A stretch of 64,000 nt of DNA from Phoronis australis (taxonomy: Eukaryota > Phoronida > Phoronidae), in the NCBI GenBank assembly GCA_002633005.1, contig NMRA01000060.1:1078174-1142173 (forward strand). Direction: 5' to 3'. How positions within the stretch are numbered: position 1 is the first letter of the stretch; every line of letters starts with the position of its first letter. Below the pieces are notes generated by a model. It did not search any database, had not been told where the DNA came from, and saw only the letters and a list, made by a program, of their open reading frames with translations. Shown here piece by piece: positions 37,865 to 50,272 of this stretch. Position numbers and translations under genes: made by a program.

Positions 37865-38080
37865 TATTCAGCGATTTGGGTTAAACTGAGCTCGCCTTTT
37901 TACACTGCACAATGTCGCTTTGTTAGAAATCAAAAGAGCTGTGCAGGGCTCTATGTACAATTGGCCAATTCTGTGTAGTGGAGTTTTGATAGCCAGGTGA
38001 TTGCAATTACCTTTGGCCACCCTGTTTGTTAATAGAGGAATGGTACACCTGTCTGTGTGTTTAACTGAGGATTAGAGCTG

Positions 38081-38756
38081 GATAATTACCCCCATCTGTT
38101 GACACTACATGGGTGATGGTAGTTTAGCAGGGAGCTATAGAGGAGGAAGGACTGGCTGGTGCTACAATGTTACTGAGGAGGATTAATTTGTGCAGTAACA
38201 TTATGTAAAGACCTTTGGATTAATGTTGACCAGGAGAGGAATAAAAAGAGTTGGTGTGAGTAGAGAGCTATATTCAGTACAACCTAAAAGTATTCAGACA
38301 AAATGAATTGGAAAGCCCCGCCATGACGGCTGGGCGGAGACCAAATTCACCATCAGAGTAATCTCCCCTGATGATCGAGAATGAAGGAGAAATTAACATG
38401 AAAGTTAGCAAGGAGGCTTAAAAATCTTTCTGCAATGAGAATTTCACCACCCTTATAGTTATTGCCAGTGATTTTTGCTGTTAACAGAATTAGCTGTCAT
38501 GGCAACGGTATTTCGTCTGATTACTTTCTGTCTTGCAGTAAAATCTCACCAGGTTAGGAGACAATGTGGCCGACTAGTGGAATTTTGTTTCATCGTACTG
38601 TGGTTTCCTTGACAGACATGCGGCGTCAAATTAATGCTTTACCATGTTCATAGCCACCGTCATGTTTTGAAAGTGGGTAACTTTTCAAAGTTAAAGCTAT
38701 TTTGGTAATCGTTTTTGTCTGAAATCGGTTATTTTTACTTACCTTATCGCGCAACA
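38081..38756. repeat. allelic or tandem duplicate, copy A
   Basis: 676 bp that recur immediately after the single N at 38757 with a handful of substitutions. No coding exon was recognised in it. Confidence 0.92.
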
Positions 38757-38757
38757 N

Positions 38758-39432
38758 GATAATTACCCCCATCTGTTGACACTACATGGGTGATGGTAGT
38801 TTAGCAGGGAGCTATAGAGGAGGAAGGACTGGCTGGTGCTACAATGTTACTGAGGAGGATTAATTTGTGCAGTAACATTATGTAAAGACCTTTGGATTAA
38901 TGTTGACCAGGAGAGGAATAAAAAGAGTTGGTGTGAGTAAGAGATATATTCAGTACAACCTAAAAGTATTCAGACAAAATGAATTGGAAAGCCCCGCCAT
39001 GACGGCTGGGCGGAGGCCAAATTCACCATCAGAGTAGTCTCCCCTGATGATCGAGAACGAAGGGGAAATTAACAAGAAAGTTAGCAAGGAGGCTTAAAAA
39101 TCTTTCTGCAATGAGAATTTCACCACCGTTATAGTTATTGCCAGTGATTTTTGCTGTTAACAGAATTAGCTGTCATGGCAACGGTATTTCGTCTGATTAC
39201 TTTCTGTCTTGCAGTAAAATCTCACCAGGTTAGAAGACAATGTGGCCGACTAGTGGAATTTTGTTTCATCGTACTGTGGTTTCCTTGACAGACATGCCGC
39301 GTCAAATTAATGCTTTACCTTGTTCATAGCCACCGTCATATTTTGAAAGTGTGTAACGTTTCACAGTTAAAGCTATTTTGGTAATCGTTTTTGTCTGAAA
39401 TCGGTTATTTTTACGTACCTTATCGCGCAACA
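38758..39432. repeat. allelic or tandem duplicate, copy B
   Basis: 675-bp second copy. Both copies end at the same GCGCAACA, copy A at the N and copy B continuing into unique sequence. Confidence 0.92.
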
Positions 39433-40214
39433 GTTACCGCTTCTTTCTGATTTTGAGGTAGTGTTATGTTGTCATAATCATGACGCTTCATCCACTCTGT
39501 GTTTGGAATGCCTTTTGGGCCACCGATGCCTCGAGTTTGGGGCCGAATATCGACTACTGTATGGGAAATATTTAGAAGTCACACGAAATTCCTCTTATCA
39601 GGCCCACAAATTCACCTCCAAGGATTAAAAAACACCCTCAAGGTTAGAATGACGTCTGCAAAATGTAAGTTTTGGCTACTTTAGGAATTGCTGATAAGGG
39701 GTGGTGATCAGGGGGGAGGGGGTGGAATTCAGGTGGCGACCAGGGTGGAGGAATTTCCCCCTCAATAAAAAATACCCTCTCAGAAGGCACTCGCACCTTT
39801 ATCTCAGTGAACGAAGGCTCTGGTTTCCCAATTTTGTTGAATGCACTGCTATCATAACAATATGAGATGGACATGTTTCCATGGTGAATATATCCCTCTG
39901 CCTCATTTCACTCAGAGTGGAGAAAATGATGACTAATCAGTTCACTAATGAAGATGGATATTTTCTGCCCTTTTGTGGTCAATCTTCTGCTGGATTGATT
40001 TTTGCTAGTTTAAGCAGTGAACTTTTGTGGTAACTTTTGAAATTGACAGCTAGATAGTTATGTAAACATAGAGAGCTGTCTGATTATTCTTTCTTACAAA
40101 TATATTACTTTGTTATGTCAAAAATAAATGTCAGTCTCAAAGAATTGGTTTAGATAATTTTCCGCGACCTAATGAAATACTATTTTTAGACATTGCTGAC
40201 ATGGTTATATTTCC

Positions 40215-40545
40215 TCTTTGTTCTATATCCTGTTTGTTCTATTTCTTGTGGGTTCCATTTCTCGTGGGTTCTATTTCTTGTGGGTTCTATTCCCTGTGGG
40301 TTCCATTTCTCGTGTGTTCTATTTCTTGTGGGTTCTATTTTTTGTGGGTTCCATTTCCCATGGGTTTCGTTCCCCGTGGGTTCTATTTCACATGGGTTCT
40401 TTTTCTTGTTGGTTCTATTTCACATTGGATCTATTTCTCGTGGGTTCTATTTCTTGTGGGTTCTATTTCCTGTGGGTTCTATTACCTCTGGGTTCTATTT
40501 CCCGTGGGTTTTATTTTGTGTGGTTTTATTTCCCTTGGTTTCACG
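40215..40545. repeat. 16-bp minisatellite, GTGGGTTCTATTTCTC
   Basis: About 20 tandem units of a 16-bp motif with T/C variation in the last positions and occasional CCATTT variants. As 16 is not a multiple of 3, all three + frames stay open and give similar Phe/Gly/Ser-rich pseudo-proteins. No evidence for coding. Confidence 0.95.
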
Positions 40546-42113
40546 TGCATGTGAATTTTCTTAAATATGACAAATGATGCTTATGTTTGGATGAGAAATG
40601 AAATTGAACTGAAGTTTGAAGTGGAAGAAGTGTGAATACTTGAATAAAAAGACCATATCTTTTCATGTAGTGTATGTGACCGCATTCAGCTACGTCAATT
40701 CAGTACAAAGTAATGGTCACGAGCGAGAGCAAAAATAGCTGAACAAATGTGTTTTAGAAAAGGGTGCATCCAGAGCGGTGGATGGCAACCCCTTGGAGAC
40801 CAAGTGTGGCTAAAAAGGCGAAGTGGCTACGATATCTGGCCATTGTGTCTCGCCTGTGTGGAGTTTTCTGCACTCACAAAATCTTATGATAAAGAATTAG
40901 TTACTCTATATCCGGCTATATAATGAACTCAATGTCCTTGTCTGTCCAAGTCTCTATGCTCACAAGGTTTTATGATCGTTTTGACTGTTGTTTAGCATTC
41001 ATCACAAACCGTTCCTCTGTGCATTTGCTTGAAGATACTTAACACTATATGATATATTTGTTTATTGAGCTGTTTACTGCTTAACAAACAGTAATAACAT
41101 ATTTGAAGTTCGTCCAGTACACACTTAATAGAGATTATTCTCACTCTGCGGTCGAATGCTTTGAAGTGATACATCCGAGATAGGATGTTTCCTTAACGAC
41201 TGTATAACGAGCGGATGTCGCAACTCAGTGGAGGATGTTTTGTTCATGTCACCTAGATATATTGAAGTGAATTTGTCAATGGCAATAGATGACATACTTT
41301 CCTAATGCCGCTCTTGCAGGATAAACTCTTGACACGGCATGAACTAGCTGTATTTACATGGTATTATCAAAAAATGTGCTAACAAGAAAAGTTGCTGACA
41401 GTATAGTAAAATTTCACAAATTTCTGACAAAAATAATTGCTGAAATTGCACTTTTTTCAGTTTTCAAGTGCTTGTAATACATTAATGTGAATAGTATAGT
41501 ACAGAACTAGTGGCAAAGCATTGTTTTGGTATCGTATGTCATTTATGAAAAAACTCAACTGACCGACATATTGTGAACTAGATTGGTGAGATTTCATTGT
41601 AAACACGAAACTAAATATGAATGGAAATTTACTTTTAAATACTTTGGGATTTCAGTTTGTGTTATTATGCAACAATCTCTCAAAACTTTTTGAATTTCAA
41701 TATCCGCTCACCACGCTCAAAATAGTTTCATTCTCACTGCTGTGCTTAAACTCAGTTTTAGCCTACTCAGTTGAACTGTGCGGAATCAATGTGTGTCCTT
41801 TGGCTCGTGTTGATAACATACTCACCTGTGCTAAGCAGGGATGTGGATTGGCATTGCATGCATACCAAGTGCAGTGGATTCCGTTTTAAGACTTTTGAAA
41901 CACCAACATAGATCTGTCCTAATTTCTTTGAAAAGTTTTCTCATAATGCTGTCGCTATCGGCTTCATGTTTTCCAAAAGCTTAGTGAATTATTAGTCAAA
42001 TTGTTTTTTTCATTGGATAAGCAGCCGCAATAGAAGTGGGAGTGTAAGCTACCTGCTAAAACTGAGGCGCAAGTGCTTTATTTGAATCCAGAGTTTCAGG
42101 GAGGTAAACTATT

Positions 42114-42361
42114 AGGGCTTGGAATTTCCTGTTTTAAAAGAGGATTTCCTCTTTTTGTTTCAATTACACTTTATTTGATTTCCAGTTTCCTCTATTTTCG
42201 TCACTTTTTATCATTATTTTGACTTTATCCATGCATAAATGTTTATTTCAGTTGCATTTTTCAATACAAACAATATTTCTATCATACAAACCTATTTATT
42301 TGTGGAACGATACATCACCTGGAAAACTTTCCTCTTTTTTGTCTTTAATCATTCCAAGCCC
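42114..42361. mobile_element. short MITE, GGGCTTGGAAT ends
   Basis: Left AGGGCTTGGAATTTCCTG, right TCATTCCAAGCCC, with subterminal AGAGGATTTCCTCTTTT and ACTTTCCTCTTTTTTG words in partly inverted arrangement. About 248 bp, AT-rich, non-coding. Confidence 0.65.
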
Positions 42362-43109
42362 GACTATGTCAATGATACGTAAACTGACTACGTAGACCTT
42401 GATTAAACAGAACTTCATTGTCAGGATAGATTTGATTGTTAGTAATGAGGTTTATTATGCGACATGGAGTCAGAAATGGAAATAAAAATGCAGTCATGTC
42501 ACTTGTCAATACCTTTTGCAGTTCTCAGATATTTTTCCCATTCAGGTGACCACAGTTGTGTGTTTGAATTAAAACTGTTGCACCCATTGTATATCAAGGG
42601 AGTTGAGAAGGATTAAGAATGACTAGGTCTGTAGTCCAGTTGTGTTTTTCAAAGCGTATAATAATTTAAAAGGTCTATTTAAAAACTGCAGGCCTTAGTA
42701 TTGTCAGTACTGACATTTGAATTTTATTCTATGAGTCCAGAATGTTTCTACGTCAAATAGTTAATAAACAGCATCACCTTCCTTTACTTTCTCTGCAATT
42801 ATTTATTATTACTGAGTGTTGGAACCTAGTGTGCTAATGTGACAGTAGGTGGCGAAACTTTGACAGATAATTTGAAAGAATCAGCGATATTGCATTGTCT
42901 ACTTAGCCTTTTTCTTGTGGTGCAATCAGTGATTGCGTAATTTCGTAGTGTATTAAAGGCTAGAACAGCTGTATATCTAATTAAATTTGTATGACACTGT
43001 CAAGGAACTTCAACAAAAATTTTGTCACACGACAGGTAATGGTGACATGACTTGCACATGCTCTTTGACAAGTAAGTAATTTACTATAGTAAAACAGACT
43101 GAGGCTAAC

Positions 43110-43400
43110 TTCGTAACATCGTATCTCATGATTGGCTGATTGAATTCATCACATAAAATGTATCACGGTTTATATACTGCTCACCAATATACAGTTTGAA
43201 ATGTTCCACTTTTGCATGAGAGGCTATCGAAAAACAGGATTTTGATGGCTTTTCTGAAAAGTCAAAAAGTTGCACAAAACCAAAACCAATTCATAATTTG
43301 GAAAACTGTAACATTGTGTTGGAGATTTCATCTTGAACGTTTAGATCAAATCAAATTTGTCAATCCCATGTTAAGTTGTTTCTTTTTTTTGCTAAATTGG
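43110..43400. repeat. dispersed repeat copy (CATCGTATCTCA family)
   Basis: Contains TAACATCGTATCTCATGATT, TTCCACTTTTGCATGAGAGG, then a later GGAGATTTCATCTTGAACGT. The same order of blocks is seen near 320-570, 13060-13300, 55680-55830 and 63205-63360. The family is about 300 bp long and of unknown class; no terminal repeats were identified. Confidence 0.65.
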
Positions 43401-46400
43401 TTCCAAAAACACCTGATTGGTGGCAGATTGGTACGAAGTCAAAAATCAAATAGTATTGTCATTGTACTTTCAAAAAATATGTACTTTCATTGAGTTAAAA
43501 TCTACCATTTTATGGACATTCAACTAAATACACAGACTGGCCTACATAGGTAAACTTTACCAATGTTGATCATGATTGGCCTTAATACCGTACGCTGTCT
43601 GATGCGTGCACTCATATTTCACTGAGATAATTCTACTTATGCTGTTCCGCAAGAGCACTCAGAGGATCCCTTCTGCCTTCGTACAGGTTTGTGCCGAGAC
43701 ATGTAGTTGGCAGGGAACAAGATGATTAGCGTAACTTGCTCTTCCTCAGAAACCAGGGATAAAATCGACACCGCAGTGTCAACTCCTGTGTCAACCATTG
43801 TTTACGTACATATTTGTGCCATGTCATTTCGTTCCGTTCCGTGACAGCTGTTCCGTGTCAACTAATGTGTGAATGCGATGTAGGAAGTTATGATATGCGG
43901 TCATGCTTGGCAGATCTAAGAACCAAGTGTAAGATTGTCCATCCACTTTAGAAAAGTAGGAAGCTTTTAATCTTTGTACTTCTTGGTGGCGCTGACTGAT
44001 TAAATTCCTTCCTTGCCACAGCCATGACAGAGAATGCCACTTGAGGTGACGGTAGAGTTCACTGCCCCCTTGGCCTCATGCATTAAAATGGTGAGTGTGG
44101 TCCCTGAGGGTGTAGGGGGGGTATAAAACTGATGTTGACGAGGAGAGGAGAACGCCAAACTGGTGCGGTAGGATTTTGTTGTGCAGAACACTGTTATCTG
44201 TTTCTGCTGCTTCTCTTCACAATCATATGCATGCCATTTGTATAGTGCTGTTCTCGTATGAAAATCGTTTGACATCAATCCTATGTATTTTTCAAGCAAA
44301 TTTATGATGGGATTTTTTTGCATTGGAACGGGAATCTGGCGGGAGTTTGAGTTCTGCTGGTTTTGTTGATCTAATTAAAATTCTGATCGTTAACTGCATC
44401 GTAAAACCACTGGTGCTGGCGCATCAAATTGCACTGCACTGACTGTGTAGCATTGGTGTTTGCCAACAGGGGTGACATAACTTTCCAGTATTTATGAATT
44501 CTTTGGAGACACCATCAATTCTAGAATGAACCCCATGTATTTTTTCGGGGTATGGCACTTGGGGTTTCATTTAGATTGCAAAAGATGAAGTAAATAAAAG
44601 GTTTTGAAGTGACAACGGGCAGCACTGGTAATTCATTGACAAAACTACAAGTTAAAATATAAACATGATAGACTAAGGCCAGAAAAAGCATGGTTGGTTC
44701 TGATTTATACACCCGACTGGTTTTGACCAAGAATTACGCTCACCGACTTAAAAAAATGCTAACTTCGGCCAAGTAGTCATGTTTTTGTTTGAGAAGCATC
44801 ACAAAGGCAGGTTAACTCAGTAAATAAGTTTTGAGATAACACCATATGTGCCAGCTGATGAGTTAAAAAAAACAGAACAAGCCCCGCATCGTTTTTCTCT
44901 CGGGTGGGTTTTCTTTTTTGAAAAAGTGAGCCACTAAAAAGTACGGCACCACTGACTTGATTTACAAAAAGCATATCCTATTAAGCTTTTTGGCAAATCG
45001 TTTTGATTTCCCAATTGTGCCGCAGGTTTCTAGTGGGCAAGTTCAGAATTGAGCAATGTTCTCAAAGTACCAAAGTACAGTCTACCTGGAAAACTTGTCT
45101 TCCTTTTGAGACCCATTTGGTTACAAATGCACAGTTGCCATTGGCTCCCCATCAGGTGGACGATTGATCGTTTTGTGATTTCTCCTCACTCTTTCATATC
45201 CTGCATGCAACACTCTTAATTATCACCACACTTGATGGCAATCTGCAGGATCATGCTTGAACTTTAGTGGTTATTACTCAATGATCATAGAACTGAACTA
45301 TTGATTTACAGCAGTGGGTCAGTGTTTGCTGTAAGTTCTATTAATCAGTGCTGGTACAACATTCTGATGACAGTTTTAAGTGGTTAGTTACAACGTGGGT
45401 TGTGCAGATTATTGCAGATTTTTCGTGCATCATTTGAGATTTCTAAGAAAATGGCTGTAAAATGGTTTAATTCCAATTTCAATGTAATGTTAAAGAAAGC
45501 TGCAGTTTCCATTATTTGTCAAAATTTGAATTTTTATGTTAAGTATTATACAACAAAACCCCTATCTACTCATCCTGGTCTTTGACTTATGGCCGTTGAC
45601 CAAATGTTGTGTACAAGTTTATGCATGACTTTTAGGGTTCATACTCCCCTGTTAGTAGTACACAATAGTGTAATGTGAAGTGGCCACAGTGTGTTGACAG
45701 GGTTTGACATTTATAAAAGAGCAGTGTGAATTGTTGCGTTCACATGCTGCAAAACACCAGTGTTTAAAGCCGATAACTTAGTTTTCTCCTGAGGCAAAAA
45801 GACCCATTTTAAGTTAGGAAACCTAATACTGTGCCACATTCAAGTACAGGCACACTTAACATTTAGGAGTCAAGATCCCCCACGAAAGCAATGGCCAAGG
45901 GAGGCCATACCTGTTGAATATTAACTGGTCTCCTGCTGAGAGATCAGGTGTATAATTGAATTGCTGACAGTTGAGCTACCAGGTCTTGGAAGGAAACTCA
46001 GCTCTGCTCCTGAAAGATACGCCAAAGACACCAGGGGTCCATTCCAGGAAAAGCGAGTGAAATGTGGTCGTGTGCTTCCTCTTCACAATTGACCTATCGC
46101 AAGCTCCGCCCCCTTGCGTAATGTCGAGTAACAAACAATAAGTGTTACCCGGCAATGTGTTGTTTGTCGGGTAAAATGGCGGCTTGGAAACAAAGGTGTG
46201 TCAATCATGCTGCGATCTAAATGGTCAGTTAAGCCGTCACTCAAAATCCTGGCGATATGCTGAACAATGGTTTAGTCAATTATTTACGTGTGTGCGTCAC
46301 ATTCTTGAAATGATTGATAAAATTATCCCATTAACTAGTAATTACGTGCAAGTCGAGATTTTTCACTTCGGAAATAGTTATGTGGAGCGTAAGATTAAAT

Positions 46401-46634
46401 TTCTGACTTAGTCTTATGTTGATTTTCATGAATTTAGGACCTTGATCATATGAATGATTGTAGGGTTCCTTTTTTGCCCCTGTTTTACAATCCCAAAGTA
46501 GCAGTCAGTAGCTGCACCCAATTAGTTGTGTTTCAACCAATAGGGTTCCTTTGTGGACAGTCAAAAAAGTGAAATTACCACATGAGCCTATGTATATTAC
46601 TGCGTTACATTTAAGTGATGAAATCATTGAGACT
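43401..46634. other. intronic sequence, nothing assigned
   Basis: No supported exon. Short frames at 44000-44323 (-), 44521-44730 (-), 45400-45585 (+) and 46184-46411 (+) have no recognised domain or splice context. Confidence 0.35.
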
Positions 46635-46936
46635 AAAGATCCCTTTTGGAACCAACCTTGATGTGGAAAGTGAATCAAGTCCTTGAGATATGGACAGAAC
46701 GGCTGTTCACTTTCCACATCAAGGTAAGGTTCTATTTGGTTCCAACCTTGATGTAGAAAGTGAATCAAGTCCTTGAGATATGGACAGAACGGCTGTTCAC
46801 TTTCCACATCAAGGTAAGGTTCTGTTTGGTTCCAACCTTGATGTAGAAAGTGAATCAAGTCCTTGAGATATGGACAGAACGGCTGTTCACTTTCCACATC
46901 AAGGTAAGGTTCTATTTGGTTCCAAAAGGGATCTTT
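46635..46936. mobile_element. 302-bp TIR element made of three 90-bp palindromic units
   Basis: Perfect 21-bp terminal inverted repeats: left AAAGATCCCTTTTGGAACCA(A), right (T)TGGTTCCAAAAGGGATCTTT. Between them, three tandem 90-bp units start at 46656, 46746 and 46836. Each unit is itself a hairpin with about 19-bp arms (CCTTGATGTGGAAAGTGAA / TTCACTTTCCACATCAAGG) and a 31-nt loop. A degenerate single-unit copy lies at about 58000-58087. Since 90 is divisible by 3, the minus strand carries a 163-codon frame (46505-46996) with a 30-residue repeat, probably a by-product of the periodicity. Confidence 0.92.
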
Positions 46937-47763
46937 GCTTGGTTTCAAAACCGGTGTGTGCAAATGCAGTTTGTGTATACTGACTTTTGGAATCATTTTA
47001 GATGAACTCAGATGTGTGTCATTGGATTTGTGACCCCTGTCAAGCTCCTTGTGCTGGGGCCACTGAGAGCACTTTGGATAATGGTCACTTTAAAAATGCC
47101 CACTTAAAGAAAAATAGTCTGGACTACTGGCTTGGTTATAGTGAGCATTTACTGGTCACCGGACTGGATAATGATGCAATGAAAACACCTATATCATTTT
47201 TAAACTGAAAATCCCGGTCTACACTTTGTTAATACGGTAACAAATCAGCAAAGTAAGAAAATATCTTAAAAAATTGTAATTATTCACGGCGATCTTAAAA
47301 GCTTTGAAAAATGAAAACAATGTAATATTGGCAATTATTTTTGTCTAAAATTGTTGAGATTTTTGTCGTTGTAATTCAGATATCATATCACAAAATGATG
47401 TCCTGATTTAAGAGACAATATTGTTACAAATGCTTAGATTAACCTTAATTATATACTTACCATAAGTGTTGGCCTCTAATTCTATCCAGTAAAACTGAGC
47501 AATAAGAGGCTTAACCCTAATCACATCTGAATAAAGTGAATTGTGCATACCAATGATTTGAATTGATACATCTATATCACTATAACAAATTGATTGCTTT
47601 TAAGTATGATCCTTCACTGTAGTGAAATCTACTTATAGGCCTTGTGATTTACTTGCAAATATTTGACCTGCCTACTTACAATTTTCTGTTTTATGGAAAT
47701 GTTAAGTTTTATGTTTGGTCTTTTGTTAGCTGTACAAGTTATGTTGATATTTTTTTGTAAACA

Positions 47764-47896
47764 GAGAATCCTACACTAATGTTAGGTTTATGACATGGGC
47801 AAAATGTAACTCTTGGAATACCTCGGGATTTTGACGAATTTTCCAAGAGGTTTTGCCCATGTTATAACCCTGAGACAAATGTAGGATTTGTTTTCT
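47764..47896. repeat. fold-back element of about 133 bp
   Basis: Left arm GAGAATCCTACACTAATGTT, then AGGTTTATGACATGGGCAAA. The right arm is the imperfect inverse (TTTTGCCCATGTTATAACCC; GTAGGATTTGTTTTCTC). The centre has ACTCTTGGAA / TTCCAAGAGG. Nearly full-length palindrome, non-coding. Confidence 0.75.
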
Positions 47897-48687
47897 CACA
47901 TGAACCGTAAAAATGACCTTTTTTGTCGAAAAACTCAACATGTCTAAAACTTTCAACCACGTGACGCAACTTTGTGAAAACACGCCTGCGCAATGCAAAG
48001 TAAACTCAATTACTTTTTGTTAATAGTTTTATTTTAAACTTAACAATTATAAATTGCATTCAGCTTTCGTAACAAATGTTCAATTTAGAATCTATAATAA
48101 ATAATCTTTGAAGTTGAAAATATTTATGAATAACACAGTTAGCAGGGCTTCCCCAGCGGCGCCTGAGCACTGAAATGACCTTGAGACAGCACAGCTAGAC
48201 AGTCTCATTACTTGAGTTGGGGTTTGTCGCCGTTTGATTGAACATGGATATGGAATTCCGAGCCCCGAAAATGGGTTCGTTTATAAGTTGTTTGCATGTC
48301 CCTCCGACTGGGAGTACATACAGTTGCGACACTCGACTTGTCAATCATGACCTTGTCACCTTCTCGGACATATAGCTCATTGATGCCAGCATTGTTTAGT
48401 TAGCGCACGTTTGGTTGTTGGTACTAGTGTTTTGCGGACGATAAAATGTAAGGGGTATAGATTTCTACTTTGTGCTATTTTGTCGTTCGCTCACGTAATA
48501 TCAAAAAAATTATGTACTCGGTGTTATTAACCAGTCGTGTCGTAACACATTCTAGGTCATGTGAGAAATTGAAATATGAATGCAAACACTATGATATGTG
48601 GTAATAAAGATGCATTTGATTGATTATTATTATTGTTGTTGTTATTATTAGTATTATTTTTTTATTATTACCATTCTTACATTCCAG

Positions 48688-48856
48688 TCTGACTCTGGCC
48701 TGTTGTCACCACGGAAACCCAAAGATGACCTGTCTGCTATCGTCCCAAGACGGCTGCTCCATCGCGCCTGTTCTGAAGATGTACGTCAGAGGAGGCGAGA
48801 AAGCTTGCCCACGTCAGCCCTAGTCCATGGTCAGGCATCGCTCAGTATGTCCCAAT
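48688..48856 (+). CDS. shared internal exon of the SAM-domain gene
   Basis: Opens after a pyrimidine-rich acceptor (CCATTCTTACATTCCAG) and closes at CCCAAT|GTAAGT, 169 nt. In the frame fixed by phase-0 entry it encodes 56 residues: SDSGLLSPRKPKDDLSAIVP, then RRLLHRACSEDVRQRRRESL, then PTSALVHGQASLSMSQ. The other reading options close quickly: phase-1 entry gives an immediate TGA. It joins both the SAM exon (...DDSDAE|SDSGLL) and the alternative first exon (...EEEAGQN|SDSGLL). It is Ser/Arg-rich with RRRESLP-type basophilic phosphorylation-like sites and has no known domain. Outgoing phase is 1, which does not match the next recognised exon at 57736 (needs phase 2), so an exon is missing between them. 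Confidence 0.83.
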
Positions 48857-48939
48857 GTAAGTAGATCTTCTAAATCAAATTCAAGTGGTTCTTAAAGGCC
48901 TTTCCCACTGGCTTCGAAGCTTTGATGTTACCGAAGCTC

Positions 48940-49630
48940 TGGTTAATGGGAACACTTACCTGCGGTCTTTAGCTTCTGATCTTAACGAGAAATATAAAAA
49001 GAAAATTCTGATTGAGTTTAACAAACCAGCTTGACTAGAAATCAGATTGCATGGCCCTGACTTCGAGGAAAATTTCTAATTTCATGCCGCGTGAAGGCTG
49101 TAGTAGTGTCAAGAGCTGAGTAGAGTTTGGTGATCTTGCCCAAGTGGTCTTCCAGTCATTTCCTTGCCGTGACTGCAGTTGGTTTTTGGTTTTTACCGGG
49201 GTCTTCCATTGATAAGCCCAACCGATGGAACTCCTATGGGCGTTTATTTGGAAAATCGTGCCCATGGGCATTTATTTGGTGTTACAACTTCTGGTATCAA
49301 GTGTCCAGACAGTGAGGCGTTTATTCGGAAAATTTCCTCTTAGAAGCCCTCTAATCGTCAACTTTTCTAGTCACAAATTCAGTTTTGTGGAGAATTTATC
49401 ATTTACAAAAAACGAACAAAGTGCTGGCGAACTATACATTCATGAACAAAAAATTTAAAAACACATTCTTAAGTAAAAATGTCAAAGTCGGGAAACCCAT
49501 GACTTTCCGTTTACGCGTTGACTCCTCATTTTGCGAATAAACCCAAACGCGTTTATTTGGTGTTACTGTTAGAAATTTTTCATTTTCCAAATACACGCCC
49601 ATGGGCTTATCTGCAGAAAATCCCAGTACT
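48940..49630. repeat. inverted-repeat cluster around GCCCATGGGCG words
   Basis: GATAAGCCCAACCG with TATGGGCGTTTATTTGGAAA (49211-49255) is mirrored by TTTTCCAAATACACGCCCAT with GGGCTTATC (49577-49609). GTTTATTTGGTGTTAC occurs at about 49271-49286 and again at about 49551-49566. A probable degraded transposon; boundaries uncertain. Confidence 0.5.
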
Positions 49631-49794
49631 GTCAAAAGGAATTGAGAGATCCGTTACGATCGATTAAGTGGTCGTGGTTTTGTAAAGATTGGTCGACCCT
49701 GTCAGAATTGTCGACTTTCGATGTTTTTTCTTTCTGTGTGGGCAGGAAAATGGTTTTCTATCTGGTAGAGAGTTTGATATATTGTAAACTCGCG

Positions 49795-49925
49795 GGTTAA
49801 TGCCCTGGGCGCTTAAATTGGGAAAACCTTTGGCAGGGGGTCGGCGATTACCCAAGCAGTGGGTGCTTAAAACTGAAAATTGACCAAAAGTCGGGGATGG
49901 GTTATTACACAGGTATGGGCGAGTT
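49795..49925. repeat. degraded GTTAACGCCC-family fragment
   Basis: CGCGGGTTAATGCCCTGGGC, then GCTTAAATTGGG and AAAGTCGGGGATGGG, matches the subterminal array of the element that starts at 50273. No terminal repeat was identified. Confidence 0.6.
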
Positions 49926-50272
49926 TAAGGTACATTTGTGGGGTTGAGTAACCTGTCTAGGAACTGAGTAGGAAGGAAATAATCACTTCACTCTTTCTGG
50001 TGTAATGTCTAGGATTAACTGTACTGAACTGGATAACTCCAACCATCTGTCACATATTGATAAATGGGTTAATTTAAACACCCTACTTGAACACCTTATT
50101 AAGCTGCATGTCTCCTGGTCATAATTCAGAAGAAAAAAGAATTGTATTCAAAATGGCTTCGCATAAATATGGTACGGACACTACTGGTAAATGGGATTTG
50201 AATATTTTTTATGAATTTTTGATTTGGGGCTACGTGCTAAAAATGGACCATTGCCTACTTACTGCTTTTAAT

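Noticed and set aside
40193-40577. Three overlapping Phe/Gly/Ser-rich frames
   Set aside because: They are translations of a 16-bp tandem repeat; all three frames are open because the unit lacks stops in every frame.
40795-40860. GDQVWLKRRSG peptide resembling the end of retroelement integrases
   Set aside because: Isolated stretch with no zinc-binding or DDE motifs nearby; too short to call.
46505-46996. 163-codon minus-strand frame with a 30-residue repeat
   Set aside because: Fully explained by the 90-bp tandem units of a TIR element; no start context, splice site or known domain. Kept only as a note on the element.
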